From: Streptomyces griseochromogenes | GTDB taxonomy: Bacteria; Actinomycetota; Actinomycetes; Streptomycetales; Streptomycetaceae | NCBI RefSeq assembly: GCF_001542625.1 | Contig: NZ_CP016279.1 | Span: 4,030,001-4,094,000, forward strand | Length of the DNA: 64,000 nucleotides | Direction: 5' to 3' | Part shown: positions 15,578 to 22,960 of the stretch, in pieces | Layout of the letters: each line of letters begins with the position of its first letter | Numbering within the stretch: the first letter of the stretch is position 1 | Translations under genes and position numbers: made by a program | The notes under the pieces: model-generated | The model's database searches: none | Seen by the model: the letters and a program-made list of their open reading frames with translations, nothing else | What the model was told of the DNA's origin: nothing

Positions 15578-16036
15578 ATGGCTCCGGTCCCGATCAAGCC
15601 CGGCAAGTACAAGATCCACGCCCACATCATCGGCCCCACCAGCCTTCTGACGGCCACTGAATACGCCGTCAAGTACGGTGCCCCCGTCATCACCGACCGC
15701 TTCAACCCGCTCCCGATCGAGCAGGAGTGGGGCATCGACTATTCCGATCCCGAACAGGAGCCTGCGCCCGGGTCGCCGTACGTGATCTACCTCGCCTACC
15801 ACCCCGCCGCGGGCCTCGTCGTCCCCGAGGACAAGCTCTTCGTCAACAGCGTGCCGCGCACCGAGTGGGCGAAGTTCACCTTCGAGCGGGTCATCGGCGG
15901 AGTCAAGATCCTCTCGGACAAGGGGCTCGCCCTGCGCGCCGGGCACCGCGGCGCTCAGATCGAACTCACCGAGCCCAAGCCCGAGTTCCAGGAGACTTGG
16001 ACCCTGGAGTACCTGGGCCCGATCCCCACGGAGTAA
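15578..16036 (+). CDS. Small beta-rich, possibly beta-trefoil inhibitor-like protein
   Basis: A 152-residue protein, start ATG 15578 after GAGAGGGA. It alternates short strands with Trp/Gly turns (IKPGKYKIHAHI, EQEWGIDY, PYVIYLAYHPAAGLVVPEDK, TEWAKFTFERV, ETWTLEYLG). Length and strand layout recall I66/mycocypin-type protease inhibitors or a RICIN fold, but no diagnostic motif is firm. It lacks a signal peptide. It shares size and style with the trefoil protein 1 kb away on the other strand. A very strong terminator follows directly. Confidence 0.55.
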   Translation: MAPVPIKPGKYKIHAHIIGPTSLLTATEYAVKYGAPVITDRFNPLPIEQEWGIDYSDPEQEPAPGSPYVIYLAYHPAAGLVVPEDKLFVNSVPRTEWAKFTFERVIGGVKILSDKGLALRAGHRGAQIELTEPKPEFQETWTLEYLGPIPTE

Positions 16037-16045
16037 CACGGGACC

Positions 16046-16086
16046 ATGGGGGGTGGCCGACGGCGCGACCGTCGACCACCCCCCAT
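16046..16086 (+). terminator. Strong intrinsic-type hairpin
   Basis: An 18-bp stem (ATGGGGGGTGGCCGACGG against its complement, one mismatch) with a 5-nt loop starts 10 bp after the stop of the preceding gene. Confidence 0.85.
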
Positions 16087-16336
16087 TCTGCGTTCCCTCA
16101 CGAAACCGCTCCTGATCCGTCTCAAGAACAGCCGGGCTCAGGCGGCAGTGGTCTCCAGGTCAACGCAGCAGCACGTTGCAGGTGGACGCGAAGAACTCGC
16201 CCGTCACAGCCCCGAACTCTCTGCCCACCCACTCCTGCCCCTGCTCGATTCGAGGCAACGTCCCGAGGCGCCACAGGGAGTTCGGTCGTCACTCACAGTG
16301 CACGGATCACACAACCTGAGCCAGATCCCGAAAGCG

Positions 16337-16366
16337 GACAGCAGATGTTCACCACTTCGGGAGGCA
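16337..16366 (+). repeat. 30-bp inverted repeat, left copy
   Basis: The sequence beginning GACAGCAGATGTTCACCACT and ending TCGGGAGGCA recurs in inverted orientation at 17330-17359 with a single mismatch. Similarity extends a few bases outwards with a 1-nt gap (CGAAAgCG / CGAAAaC). The pair encloses about 960 bp with one gene. Confidence 0.8.
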
Positions 16367-16447
16367 GCAGAGGCACCATGGATTCGAACGGTCCGTGAGC
16401 TTCGACTCGGGAGCAGGAGCGTGCGCGCTAGTCAGACGCCGCTGTGG

Positions 16448-17170
16448 TCATGGGTCGGCCGACTCCGGGTCGTAGCGTGTGTCGATGACGTCCAGGTCCG
16501 CTATGTCCATCAGCCTTTGCATGAGCCGGCCAGAGAGGTCGGCTCTAGCCTGCCCCGCTTCGTCCAAGGCCTTCTGCGCCGACTCAAGTGCTTCTGAATA
16601 GCGAGAGTCATCCAGAGGCAGTCTGACCAGAGCACCCACGCGTGCGGTGGCGAGGTCGAGCGCATCCAAGATCAGCCTCTGCTCGGATTCGTTCAATCCA
16701 ACGGCGCGATCGCTGACGCGGGCTCTCCTCGGCGGGCCCTCCGGGCGACGCACTGCGACGCGCAGCCTCCTCTGCTGGACATAGGACCCGTCGCTGCTCC
16801 GAGTAGCGACAATGACGACACCGTCACGAACGCCTTCGTAGACCGCCTCGGTTACGGCATCTCTGGCCTGACGAGCAGACTTCCGGAAGTCATGGTCGAC
16901 GGCGTGGCCTTGTTGGACCTCATCCAACGTCACTTCCAACAGGTGGCACCAGTTGCCGACCACTCTGCGTATGAGGGCCACACGCGCTACCCGGGCGCTT
17001 TGACGCTCATGTGCCCTCGCCGCTGCGGCCTCCGCCTGTGCCTGCTCACGCTGCCGCTCAGCTTCTCGGCGCGCTGCCTTCTGCACCTGTAGAGGGCCCC
17101 AGTACGCCGCGGCTCCTGCGACCACAGCACCGCCCAACGCACCGAGCACACCGTAGACCGCCTCCTGCAT
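16448..17170 (-). CDS. Single-pass membrane protein with coiled coil
   Basis: A 240-residue protein. The N-terminal helix AVYGVLGALGGAVVAGAAAY is a membrane anchor, followed by an Ala/Glu/Arg/Gln-rich coiled coil (about 30-60) and a soluble domain of unknown family. Regularly spaced Arg/Asp helices, including LNESEQRLILDALDLATARV, suggest an all-helical C-terminal half. Similar anchor-plus-coil proteins are common hypothetical genes on actinomycete elements. Start ATG 17170. The gene is bracketed by the 30-bp inverted repeat, so it may travel as a cassette. Confidence 0.65.
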   Translation of the reverse strand: MQEAVYGVLGALGGAVVAGAAAYWGPLQVQKAARREAERQREQAQAEAAAARAHERQSARVARVALIRRVVGNWCHLLEVTLDEVQQGHAVDHDFRKSARQARDAVTEAVYEGVRDGVVIVATRSSDGSYVQQRRLRVAVRRPEGPPRRARVSDRAVGLNESEQRLILDALDLATARVGALVRLPLDDSRYSEALESAQKALDEAGQARADLSGRLMQRLMDIADLDVIDTRYDPESADP

Positions 17171-17638
17171 GCCCCCGCCTCCGGTCGCGCCGCAGCTCGC
17201 GGCAGACGTTGTCCAGCCGCTCAGTCATACGCTCCATCGTCATGCCGCACAACGCCCCGTGCGGCAACCGATCTCGGCCCCACCCTGTGCCGCCCGAAAT
17301 CTGGAACATCGAACAAGACCGGAAGGAAATGCCTCCCGAAGTGGCGAACATCTGCTGTCGTTTTCGTAAACAAAGCCACCACGGACAAGTGCGACGCCAC
17401 CCCAGCAAGGCGCGCCGTCAGTCCTCCAGCCACAACGGCAGCGGCGGCGCCAGCACCTTCGGTGACTGACGCGGAGCATCGTCCCTCGTGAGCTGGAGCA
17501 TGGATACGCGCGGCCCGGGTGATCAGCACGACGCGGCACGACAGGGAGCAGCGGCTCGATCCGTGCCCAGCAACGACCACCAGCCCCGACAGTCACAAAA
17601 GCATCCCAAAGCGCTGACTCTCTAGATCAGATGCCCTC
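17171..17638. other. Region without a confident gene, holds right arm of inverted repeat
   Basis: About 470 bp. Open frames on the minus strand (17221-17580) show no family features. The stretch contains the right copy of the 30-bp inverted repeat and ends at the target site of the next insertion sequence. Confidence 0.4.
17330..17359 (-). repeat. 30-bp inverted repeat, right copy
   Basis: Inverted counterpart of 16337-16366 with one mismatch (G for A within GTTCGCCAC). Confidence 0.8.
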
Positions 17639-17641
17639 TTA

Positions 17642-18526
17642 GAGGTCCTAACAGAAGCCGTTGATCATGTGACTTTCGGCTTGAGCGGTCGTTGGTCTAC
17701 TCGTGGGGAAACGTCAGTCGCGACCTTGGATCGTGTCGGATGAACTGTGGTCGCTGATCGAGCCATTGCTGCCTGAACCGGGTCCGAAGCTGGTGGAGGG
17801 GCGGCCCCGGATCCCGGACCGGCAGGCGTTGTGCGGGATCCTGTTCGTGCTGCATACCGGCATTCAGTGGGAGTACCTGCCCCAGGAACTGGGCTTCGGC
17901 TCGGGGATGACGTGCTGGCGGCGCCTGGCCGCGTGGAACGAAGCCGGTGTCTGGGACGCGCTCCACTTGGTGCTGCTGAAGAAGCTGCGGGCCGCGAAGA
18001 AGCTGGACTGGTCGCGGGCGGTGATCGACTCCTCCCACGTGCGGGCCGCTCGGCGGGGCCCAAAAGCGGCCCCAGCCCGGTCGATCGCGCACGGCCAGGC
18101 AGCAAACACCACGTCCTCACCGACGCCCAGGGCATCCCGCTCGCGGTGTCGCTGACCGGCGGAAACCGCAACGACGTCACCCAGCTCCTGCCCCTGCTCG
18201 ACAAGGTCCCCGCCGTTGTCGGCGCCGTCGGCCGGCCCAGACGCCGACCGGATGCGCTCCTCGCGGACCGCGGCTACGACCACGACAAGTACCGCCGACT
18301 GGTGTGGCGGCGCGGTATCCGCCCGGTCATTGCCGAACGAGGCGAGCCCCACGGCTCTGGCCTCGGCGTCTTCCGCTGGGTGGTCGAGCGCACGATTGCC
18401 TGGCTGCACGGATTCCGCCGCCTGCGGATCCGCTGGGAACGACGCGACGACATCCACGAAGCCTTCCTCGGCCTCGCCACCTGCCTCATCACCCACCGAC
18501 ACGTCCGACGCCTTTGTTAGGACCTC
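17642..18526 (+). mobile_element. Complete IS5-family insertion sequence with TTA target duplication
   Basis: The ends are GAGGTCCTAACAGAAG and, inverted, GAGGTCCTAACAAAGG, flanked by TTA on each side (17639-17641 and 18527-18529). A TNA target duplication fits the IS1031 subgroup of IS5. Length is about 885 bp. Removing it restores the palindrome GCCCTC-TTA-GAGGGC, so it may have inserted into another element's end or a hairpin. Confidence 0.8.
17703..18520 (+). CDS. IS5-family transposase made by -1 frameshifting
   Basis: The first frame (17703-18155) has the N-terminal domain (VSDELWSLIEPLLPEPGPKL, GIQWEYLPQELGFGSGMTCW) and the first catalytic Asp (AVIDSSHVRA). The second frame (-1, to 18520) carries GPKSGPSPVDRARPGSKHHV, ADRGYDHDKYRRLV (second Asp) and FRWVVERTIAWLHGFRRL (Glu). 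The switch would fall near CCCAAAAGC (about 18060), where A-AAA allows slippage. Two-frame organisation with frameshift is known for this IS group, so it is probably functional rather than broken. Confidence 0.82.
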
Positions 18527-18619
18527 TTAGAGGGCGTTCTGCGAGTCTTGGGTCGGTTCTCGTAGTGCTAGAAGGCAGGTTGTCCGGTTCCGGGGCTTGC
18601 GATCCGCCGCCCCTGCGGT

Positions 18620-19387
18620 GTGCTGGTGGACGTGGGTGGGCGCACCGCAGCCTTCCGGCTGGGCCTGGAAGAACGCAGGCTCGACTACGTGGTGGGTATC
18701 TCGACCACGACGACCGCCCAGCCAGAAGAGGCACAGCCGCACACCCCGCCCTACAGCGGCCGCGGCCCCCGCCCGCAGCCTGCCTGCCCCGAGCCGGCCC
18801 GGACCGTGAAGAACCTGGTCATCGCGGCCGGCCGGCAGGCCGCCCAGCCCGTGCAGTGGCGGGAGGGCTCCCGCCCGGGCAGCGGCCGCAGCGGTCTGAA
18901 GCGCATGTACTCACGGTTCGTGGCCCTGCGGATCAGGCCCGCCGGACGTGAGATCCGCAAGGCAGCTGGCGGCCCCGAACTGCCGGTGCGCTGGCTGCTG
19001 GCCGAATGGCCCGCCGGCGAGCCCGAACCCGTCCAGTTCTGGCTGTCCAACCTGCCCGCCGACACGGCGCTGGCCACCCTCGTGCGCACCGCGAAGCTGC
19101 GCTGGCGTATCGAGCACGACTACCGGGAGATGAAACAGGCCCTGGGCCTGGCCCACTTCGAAGGCCGCACCTGGAGAGGCTGGCACCATCACGTCACCCT
19201 CGTCTCCGTCGCGCACGCCTTCTGCACCCTCCAGCGCATCACCCGATCCCCAAAAGAGACGGCGCTGGCCTGAGCCTCTACCAGGTCACCCGCGAACTGC
19301 AGTTACTCCTCGCGGTCTGGACCGGCGCCTGCCCCACCTGTCACCGCAACACGCCAGAACCCATACCAACCCGACCAAGCCCTACTA
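18620..19387 (+). pseudogene. C-terminal part of an IS701/IS4-like transposase
   Basis: The frame begins in mid-domain (GGRTAAFRLGLEERRLDYVV) and runs to LRWRIEHDYREMKQALGLAH then FEGRTWRGWHHHVTLVSVAH, which holds the catalytic Glu of the DDE domain. It stops at 19273, but the family sequence continues in another frame (LYQVTRELQLLLAVWTGACP) to about 19387. The N-terminal half is missing and there is a frameshift near 19262. Not the same lineage as the copy at 11.8-13.7 kb. Confidence 0.75.
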
Positions 19388-20644
19388 GTACTGGAAGAGT
19401 ACTTCCGGATTGTTCGGCGAGGAGCCGTCCAGCAGTGGACGGTGGATCCCCTTCAGCGTCTGGTCGAAGAACGCTGTCACGTACTCGCGGGTGATCACCA
19501 CCCCGCGTTCCGGGGAGAGGGGCGGCGTCGGGAACCCGGCCTCCTCCAGAAGCAGGTCCAGGTCGGTGAAGCTGGTGTGGTCGGCGCCGGCGACCGTCAG
19601 CCACTTCTTGTAGCCGCCGAGGGCGGCCCAGGTCTGCCCCCACGCGGTGTCGTGGCCGCCGGGCGAGTGGTTGGCGGCCGCGCCCAGCATGAGGAACGGC
19701 CGGTTGATCTGGCCGGGCATCGGGGCCGGGTGGAAGGTGCCGTCCATGTTCACTCCGGCCCGTACTCGCGGGTCGGCGATCATCGTGGCGGCGGCCGCCG
19801 CTCCGCCGATGGAGTGTCCGGCCATGCCGATCTCGTGCTTGTCGATGAGGTGTGCCAGGGGCCACGCGGTATTGCCATGCGTCAACTGGTCGATCACGAA
19901 GGACACGTCCAGCGCGCGGCTGGCGGTGACGGAGTCGAAGTCGAGCGTCGCCGGGTCATCGCAGATCGCGCACGGCGGCGTCTGGCCGTTCGCCAGCGTC
20001 TCGCCGCTGTCCTCGTAGGTGTGGCCGACGAGCGCGACGACGTAGCCGTGACTGGCCAGGTCGGTCGCGAGCGAGGTGAGCGTCATGCGCGGGTCCTCGA
20101 ACCCGGGTGAGAGGACCACCAGCGGATACTTGCCGCTCTGCGGCCGCGCGCCGTCGAAGGCGTGAGTGGTGACGCTGGAAAGGTTCTGTGGGGTGACGCC
20201 GGAGCTCGCCGGCATCTTCCGGTGCTGGATGGATCCGGCTGCCTCGGCGAGGGTCATGTAAGGGGCCGGAGTCCCGGTCCCGGGGACGGCGGGGTAGACC
20301 ATCGTGACGGTCAGTTGGCGGGGGCCGGATGACGGCACCCACGGGTCGGGACGGCTCGCGTCGGTGAGGTGGATGACGTCCTCGCCGGCGGCGTAGGGGC
20401 CGGTCGGCGCGGGGAGCGTGCCTTGGAAGGACCGCGTGGGCGCGGTGGCCGTGGCCGGTGCGGTGTCTGCCAGCGTGCTCACCTGCTGAGTGGAGACCAA
20501 CCGTCCGCGATCGCTTCGGGGCACCGCGCCCGCCGAGGCGGCTCCGGCCGTCACCGTCGTAGCGGCCAGGCCGGCCAGGACCATCCCGGTGCTCAGCCAA
20601 CGAAACGCGGAACGTGAACTGCGTTCTGGGTATGGGGAATTCAT
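19385..20644 (-). CDS. Secreted alpha/beta hydrolase, PAF-acetylhydrolase-like
   Basis: A 419-residue protein with a signal peptide (RWLSTGMVLAGLAATTVTAG then AASAGA). The mature part has an alpha/beta fold: YPLVVLSPGFEDPRMTLTSL (oxyanion strand), GMAGHSIGGAAAAATMI with nucleophile Ser in GHSIGG, VNMDGTFHP (likely Asp region) and VAGADHTSFTD (likely His). The layout fits the platelet-activating-factor acetylhydrolase/chlorophyllase-like group of lipases and esterases. Start ATG 20644, RBS weak. It stands alone on the minus strand and abuts the transposase remnant at its 3' end. Confidence 0.82.
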   Translation of the reverse strand: MNSPYPERSSRSAFRWLSTGMVLAGLAATTVTAGAASAGAVPRSDRGRLVSTQQVSTLADTAPATATAPTRSFQGTLPAPTGPYAAGEDVIHLTDASRPDPWVPSSGPRQLTVTMVYPAVPGTGTPAPYMTLAEAAGSIQHRKMPASSGVTPQNLSSVTTHAFDGARPQSGKYPLVVLSPGFEDPRMTLTSLATDLASHGYVVALVGHTYEDSGETLANGQTPPCAICDDPATLDFDSVTASRALDVSFVIDQLTHGNTAWPLAHLIDKHEIGMAGHSIGGAAAAATMIADPRVRAGVNMDGTFHPAPMPGQINRPFLMLGAAANHSPGGHDTAWGQTWAALGGYKKWLTVAGADHTSFTDLDLLLEEAGFPTPPLSPERGVVITREYVTAFFDQTLKGIHRPLLDGSSPNNPEVLFQY

Positions 20645-20785
20645 GTCGCCGACGCTACGTACGACCGCACCCGCCTACAGCCCGGTCAGCAGGTGTATCC
20701 GCCCTGGGGCAATCCCTACCACCATCCCGGGTGCGCGCCTGACGAACCTCCCGTCAACCCCCGAAGGACTTCCGGAGCCAACCAC

Positions 20786-20950
20786 TTAGCGCACGATCTG
20801 ACACGGATGTTCAACCCCGGTGTCGAACGCGTGCGTGGCCACCGGTGTGGCCGACGGTGTGGTCGTGGCGGCGAACCCGGCGCCGGTTCCGGTGACGAGG
20901 ACGGCGAGCGCCAGCACCGCGACAGCGCTGATACGGCGATTGCGTTGCAT
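20786..20950 (-). CDS. Small secreted protein
   Basis: From ATG 20950 the frame gives 54 residues: MQRNRRISAVAVLALAVLVT, then GTGAGFAA, a standard Sec signal peptide, then a short Thr/Pro-rich tail with one Cys (VEHPCQIVR). The upstream extension of the frame to 21046 has no signal-like start and is not used. There is no strong RBS. Function unknown; it may be a decayed gene. Confidence 0.4.
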   Translation of the reverse strand: MQRNRRISAVAVLALAVLVTGTGAGFAATTTPSATPVATHAFDTGVEHPCQIVR

Positions 20951-21099
20951 GGGATCGACGCAAGGTTCCGCAGCTCCGTATCGAATCAGCCCATAGATGT
21001 AAACATTCTGGTGTCGTTCGTAGCCCCCGCGAGGTACCGGAGTCATCCGCCGGGACTATGTCGTGCGGCGCGGGGTTCCCTTCGCCGGCATCGTCGAGC

Positions 21100-21183
21100 G
21101 CCACCTTCGTCTTGGCCTACGACGAACACGACGCCAAGCCCTACCGCTGGACCTACGACGGCAGCCCACTCAAAGCCGCATGA
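21100..21183 (+). pseudogene. C-terminal tip of an IS630-type transposase
   Basis: About 27 codons, ATFVLAYDEHDAKPYRWTYD then GSPLKAA-stop, match the last residues of IS630-family transposases (...KPFRWTYDGTPL...). Nothing upstream matches, so this is a short scar at the downstream edge of the TIR/NTPase operon. Confidence 0.6.
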
Positions 21184-21441
21184 ACCCCCGAAGGATCAAC
21201 GCGGCGCTGCACTAGACCATCTAGGAGGGCCTCCCTGTAGCCACGTAGACGCTCCAGCGGGTGTGGAGGCGGCGCGTGGCGGCGGGCGCCGGGCTGTCGC
21301 CCCTCCCTCGTCTCTCGGGAAGGTTGTGTCTCCTTGACCTGCATGTGGTCTCGATGACCTCGCATGTGGAGTGGGTGGCGACATCGGAGCCGGTAGGGAA
21401 GATGCCTGACCTGAGGTTTTGCGTGCGCGCGTGCTGAGCGC

Positions 21442-21903
21442 TCAGGCCCCGCCTTCGCCCCTGGTCGGGGCGTGGGGTGGAGGGGCGTGAAAGGTGAGCC
21501 CGGTGATTCGGCCCGATTGGATGACGGGGCCGTACTGAACGCCGCCGTTGATGTCGTTGTGCACTGTCCCACCACGCGCAGCCGCCGTGGCGGCGAGCCG
21601 CTGCAACGAAGCCAGCAGGATGCGCAGTTCGCTGCTGGGGATGGACTCGGCTTCGACGAGCTCTCGTAGATGGACCTGGCACTGCGCCCTGACTGCGGTG
21701 ACGGCTTGCTCATCCATTGCGGCGTCGGTGGTGAGCAGGCGGGTTCTCGCGTTGTCCAGGCCTGCGATTGCTGCGGTATCTGCACCGGTGCGTGCCAAGA
21801 AGCGTGCGACAAGTTCCCGGGCGTGTGTCCAGGAGTCGGTGACCATGAGGGACACCAGTGTGGTTGCTCCGGACGCCGCGAGAGCGGCTAACTCACCGTC
21901 CAT
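21442..21903 (-). CDS. Small protein with C-terminal Gly/Gln signalling-type motif (TIR/STAND operon)
   Basis: A 153-residue protein, start ATG 21903, overlapping the upstream gene by 11 bp. An N-terminal hydrophobic stretch (LAALAASGATTLVSLMV) is followed by a helical domain (DAAMDEQAVTAVRAQCQVHL). The C-terminal part has NDINGGVQYGPVIQSGRITG then LTFH. That pattern, N-x-I-x-G-G-x3-G-P-V-x-Q, is frequent in Streptomyces NB-ARC/TPR conflict proteins and resembles NLR-associated amyloid signalling motifs. Last gene of the five-gene operon. Its role, perhaps as regulator or adaptor, is inferred from the motif and position only. Confidence 0.7.
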   Translation of the reverse strand: MDGELAALAASGATTLVSLMVTDSWTHARELVARFLARTGADTAAIAGLDNARTRLLTTDAAMDEQAVTAVRAQCQVHLRELVEAESIPSSELRILLASLQRLAATAAARGGTVHNDINGGVQYGPVIQSGRITGLTFHAPPPHAPTRGEGGA

Positions 21904-22960
21904 CGTCGTCTCCTGGATTCGGCTCCTCGCGATTGTTCGGCGTGAAAGTCGCCGGTGGATCGAACCGGCGTCGTAAGTCCTCAGCCGTCTCGTATCGGTT
22001 CTGCTGCGTGATGATGTCGGAGATCTGCTTGGCCAGCATCGCTCGCCGATCGTCTCCCTCCGTGAAGCCCATGGCATCGAAGAAGCCCGAGAGATGATCC
22101 GCAGCCGTCCGTTCCTGTGCGGCGGGAGCCGGTCCCTCCTCCAGGAATTCTGTAGCGATGCGTTCGCTGGGCTGCTGCGATACGAGGTTCTGGAGTCGCT
22201 CGGGAATGTCGGTGTCATTGGCCGCGGACGTGAGCTGCGCGAGCAGGGCCAGGTCCGCCACCGTCTTTTCCACGTGCTCGTCGTTCTTGGCGAGCCACCA
22301 GACCACTGCACTGCCGGTGTCCTTCAGTACGTCCTCGCCCAAGTACTGGCGCTTGCTCTGCTCGTACTTGTGTTGGTGTTCCCAGACGGCCTTGTCCTTG
22401 CGCACGTCGGCGAGTCTGTCCAGGCGTTCCTGGTCCTGTTCCGGCAGGGTGAGGCTGACGTTTTCCGCCATGGCCTGCAGATGTCCTGTGGGGTCCGGGT
22501 ACATACGACTCAGGACACCGCTGAGTTCGTGCTGCACGAGAGAGGATCGGCCCGGCTCTCGTCTCTCGGTGACGGCGCGGGCTCGGTTGAGGACCGTTTC
22601 GACGGCGAGTCCTGCCGGATTGAGGACGGGGTCGATTCCGGGTGATTCGAGGAGGTACCAGCGTACGGTCGCCGAGAACACGAAGTTGTAGTCGTCCCAG
22701 TGGCTGGGCAGCGCCACTCGACTGACGTGGCACTCCGTGCGTTCCACGGGGGGCGCCGTGAGCTGCTCCTCGAAGCTGACCGGGATGGAGCCGCGGCGCC
22801 GTGAAGTGATGCGGAAGGTCGCTGCGGGTACGACGAGGAGGAGCACGGCCATCGTCGGCCATGTCCACATGGGCCACCGTTGTGTCAGGCCGACGATGGT
22901 CAGCAGCAGGCCGCACAAGATGGTGAGGAAGACGGTTGTCGTCTTTCGAGCGGTCGTCAC
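21893..22960 (-). CDS. Two-helix membrane protein with long cytoplasmic domain (TIR/STAND operon)
   Basis: A 355-residue protein. Two transmembrane helices at the N-terminus (TVFLTILCGLLLTIVGLTQ and MWTWPTMAVLLLVVPAATFR) are followed by a beta-rich stretch that begins FVFSATVRWYLLESP and an ERREPGRSSLVQHELSG region. Next comes a charged helical segment (EQDQERLDRLADVRKDKAVW), which could be SPFH-like, and a C-terminal tail. The family is not named with confidence. The start ATG overlaps the NTPase stop by 4 bp. A membrane anchor in a TIR/NTPase operon could be a second effector or the site of assembly. Confidence 0.75.
   Translation of the reverse strand: MTTARKTTTVFLTILCGLLLTIVGLTQRWPMWTWPTMAVLLLVVPAATFRITSRRRGSIPVSFEEQLTAPPVERTECHVSRVALPSHWDDYNFVFSATVRWYLLESPGIDPVLNPAGLAVETVLNRARAVTERREPGRSSLVQHELSGVLSRMYPDPTGHLQAMAENVSLTLPEQDQERLDRLADVRKDKAVWEHQHKYEQSKRQYLGEDVLKDTGSAVVWWLAKNDEHVEKTVADLALLAQLTSAANDTDIPERLQNLVSQQPSERIATEFLEEGPAPAAQERTAADHLSGFFDAMGFTEGDDRRAMLAKQISDIITQQNRYETAEDLRRRFDPPATFTPNNREEPNPGDDDGR

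Noticed and set aside
17221..17580. Minus-strand frame of 119 codons
   Set aside because: No RBS, no family features, and it overlaps the 30-bp inverted repeat.
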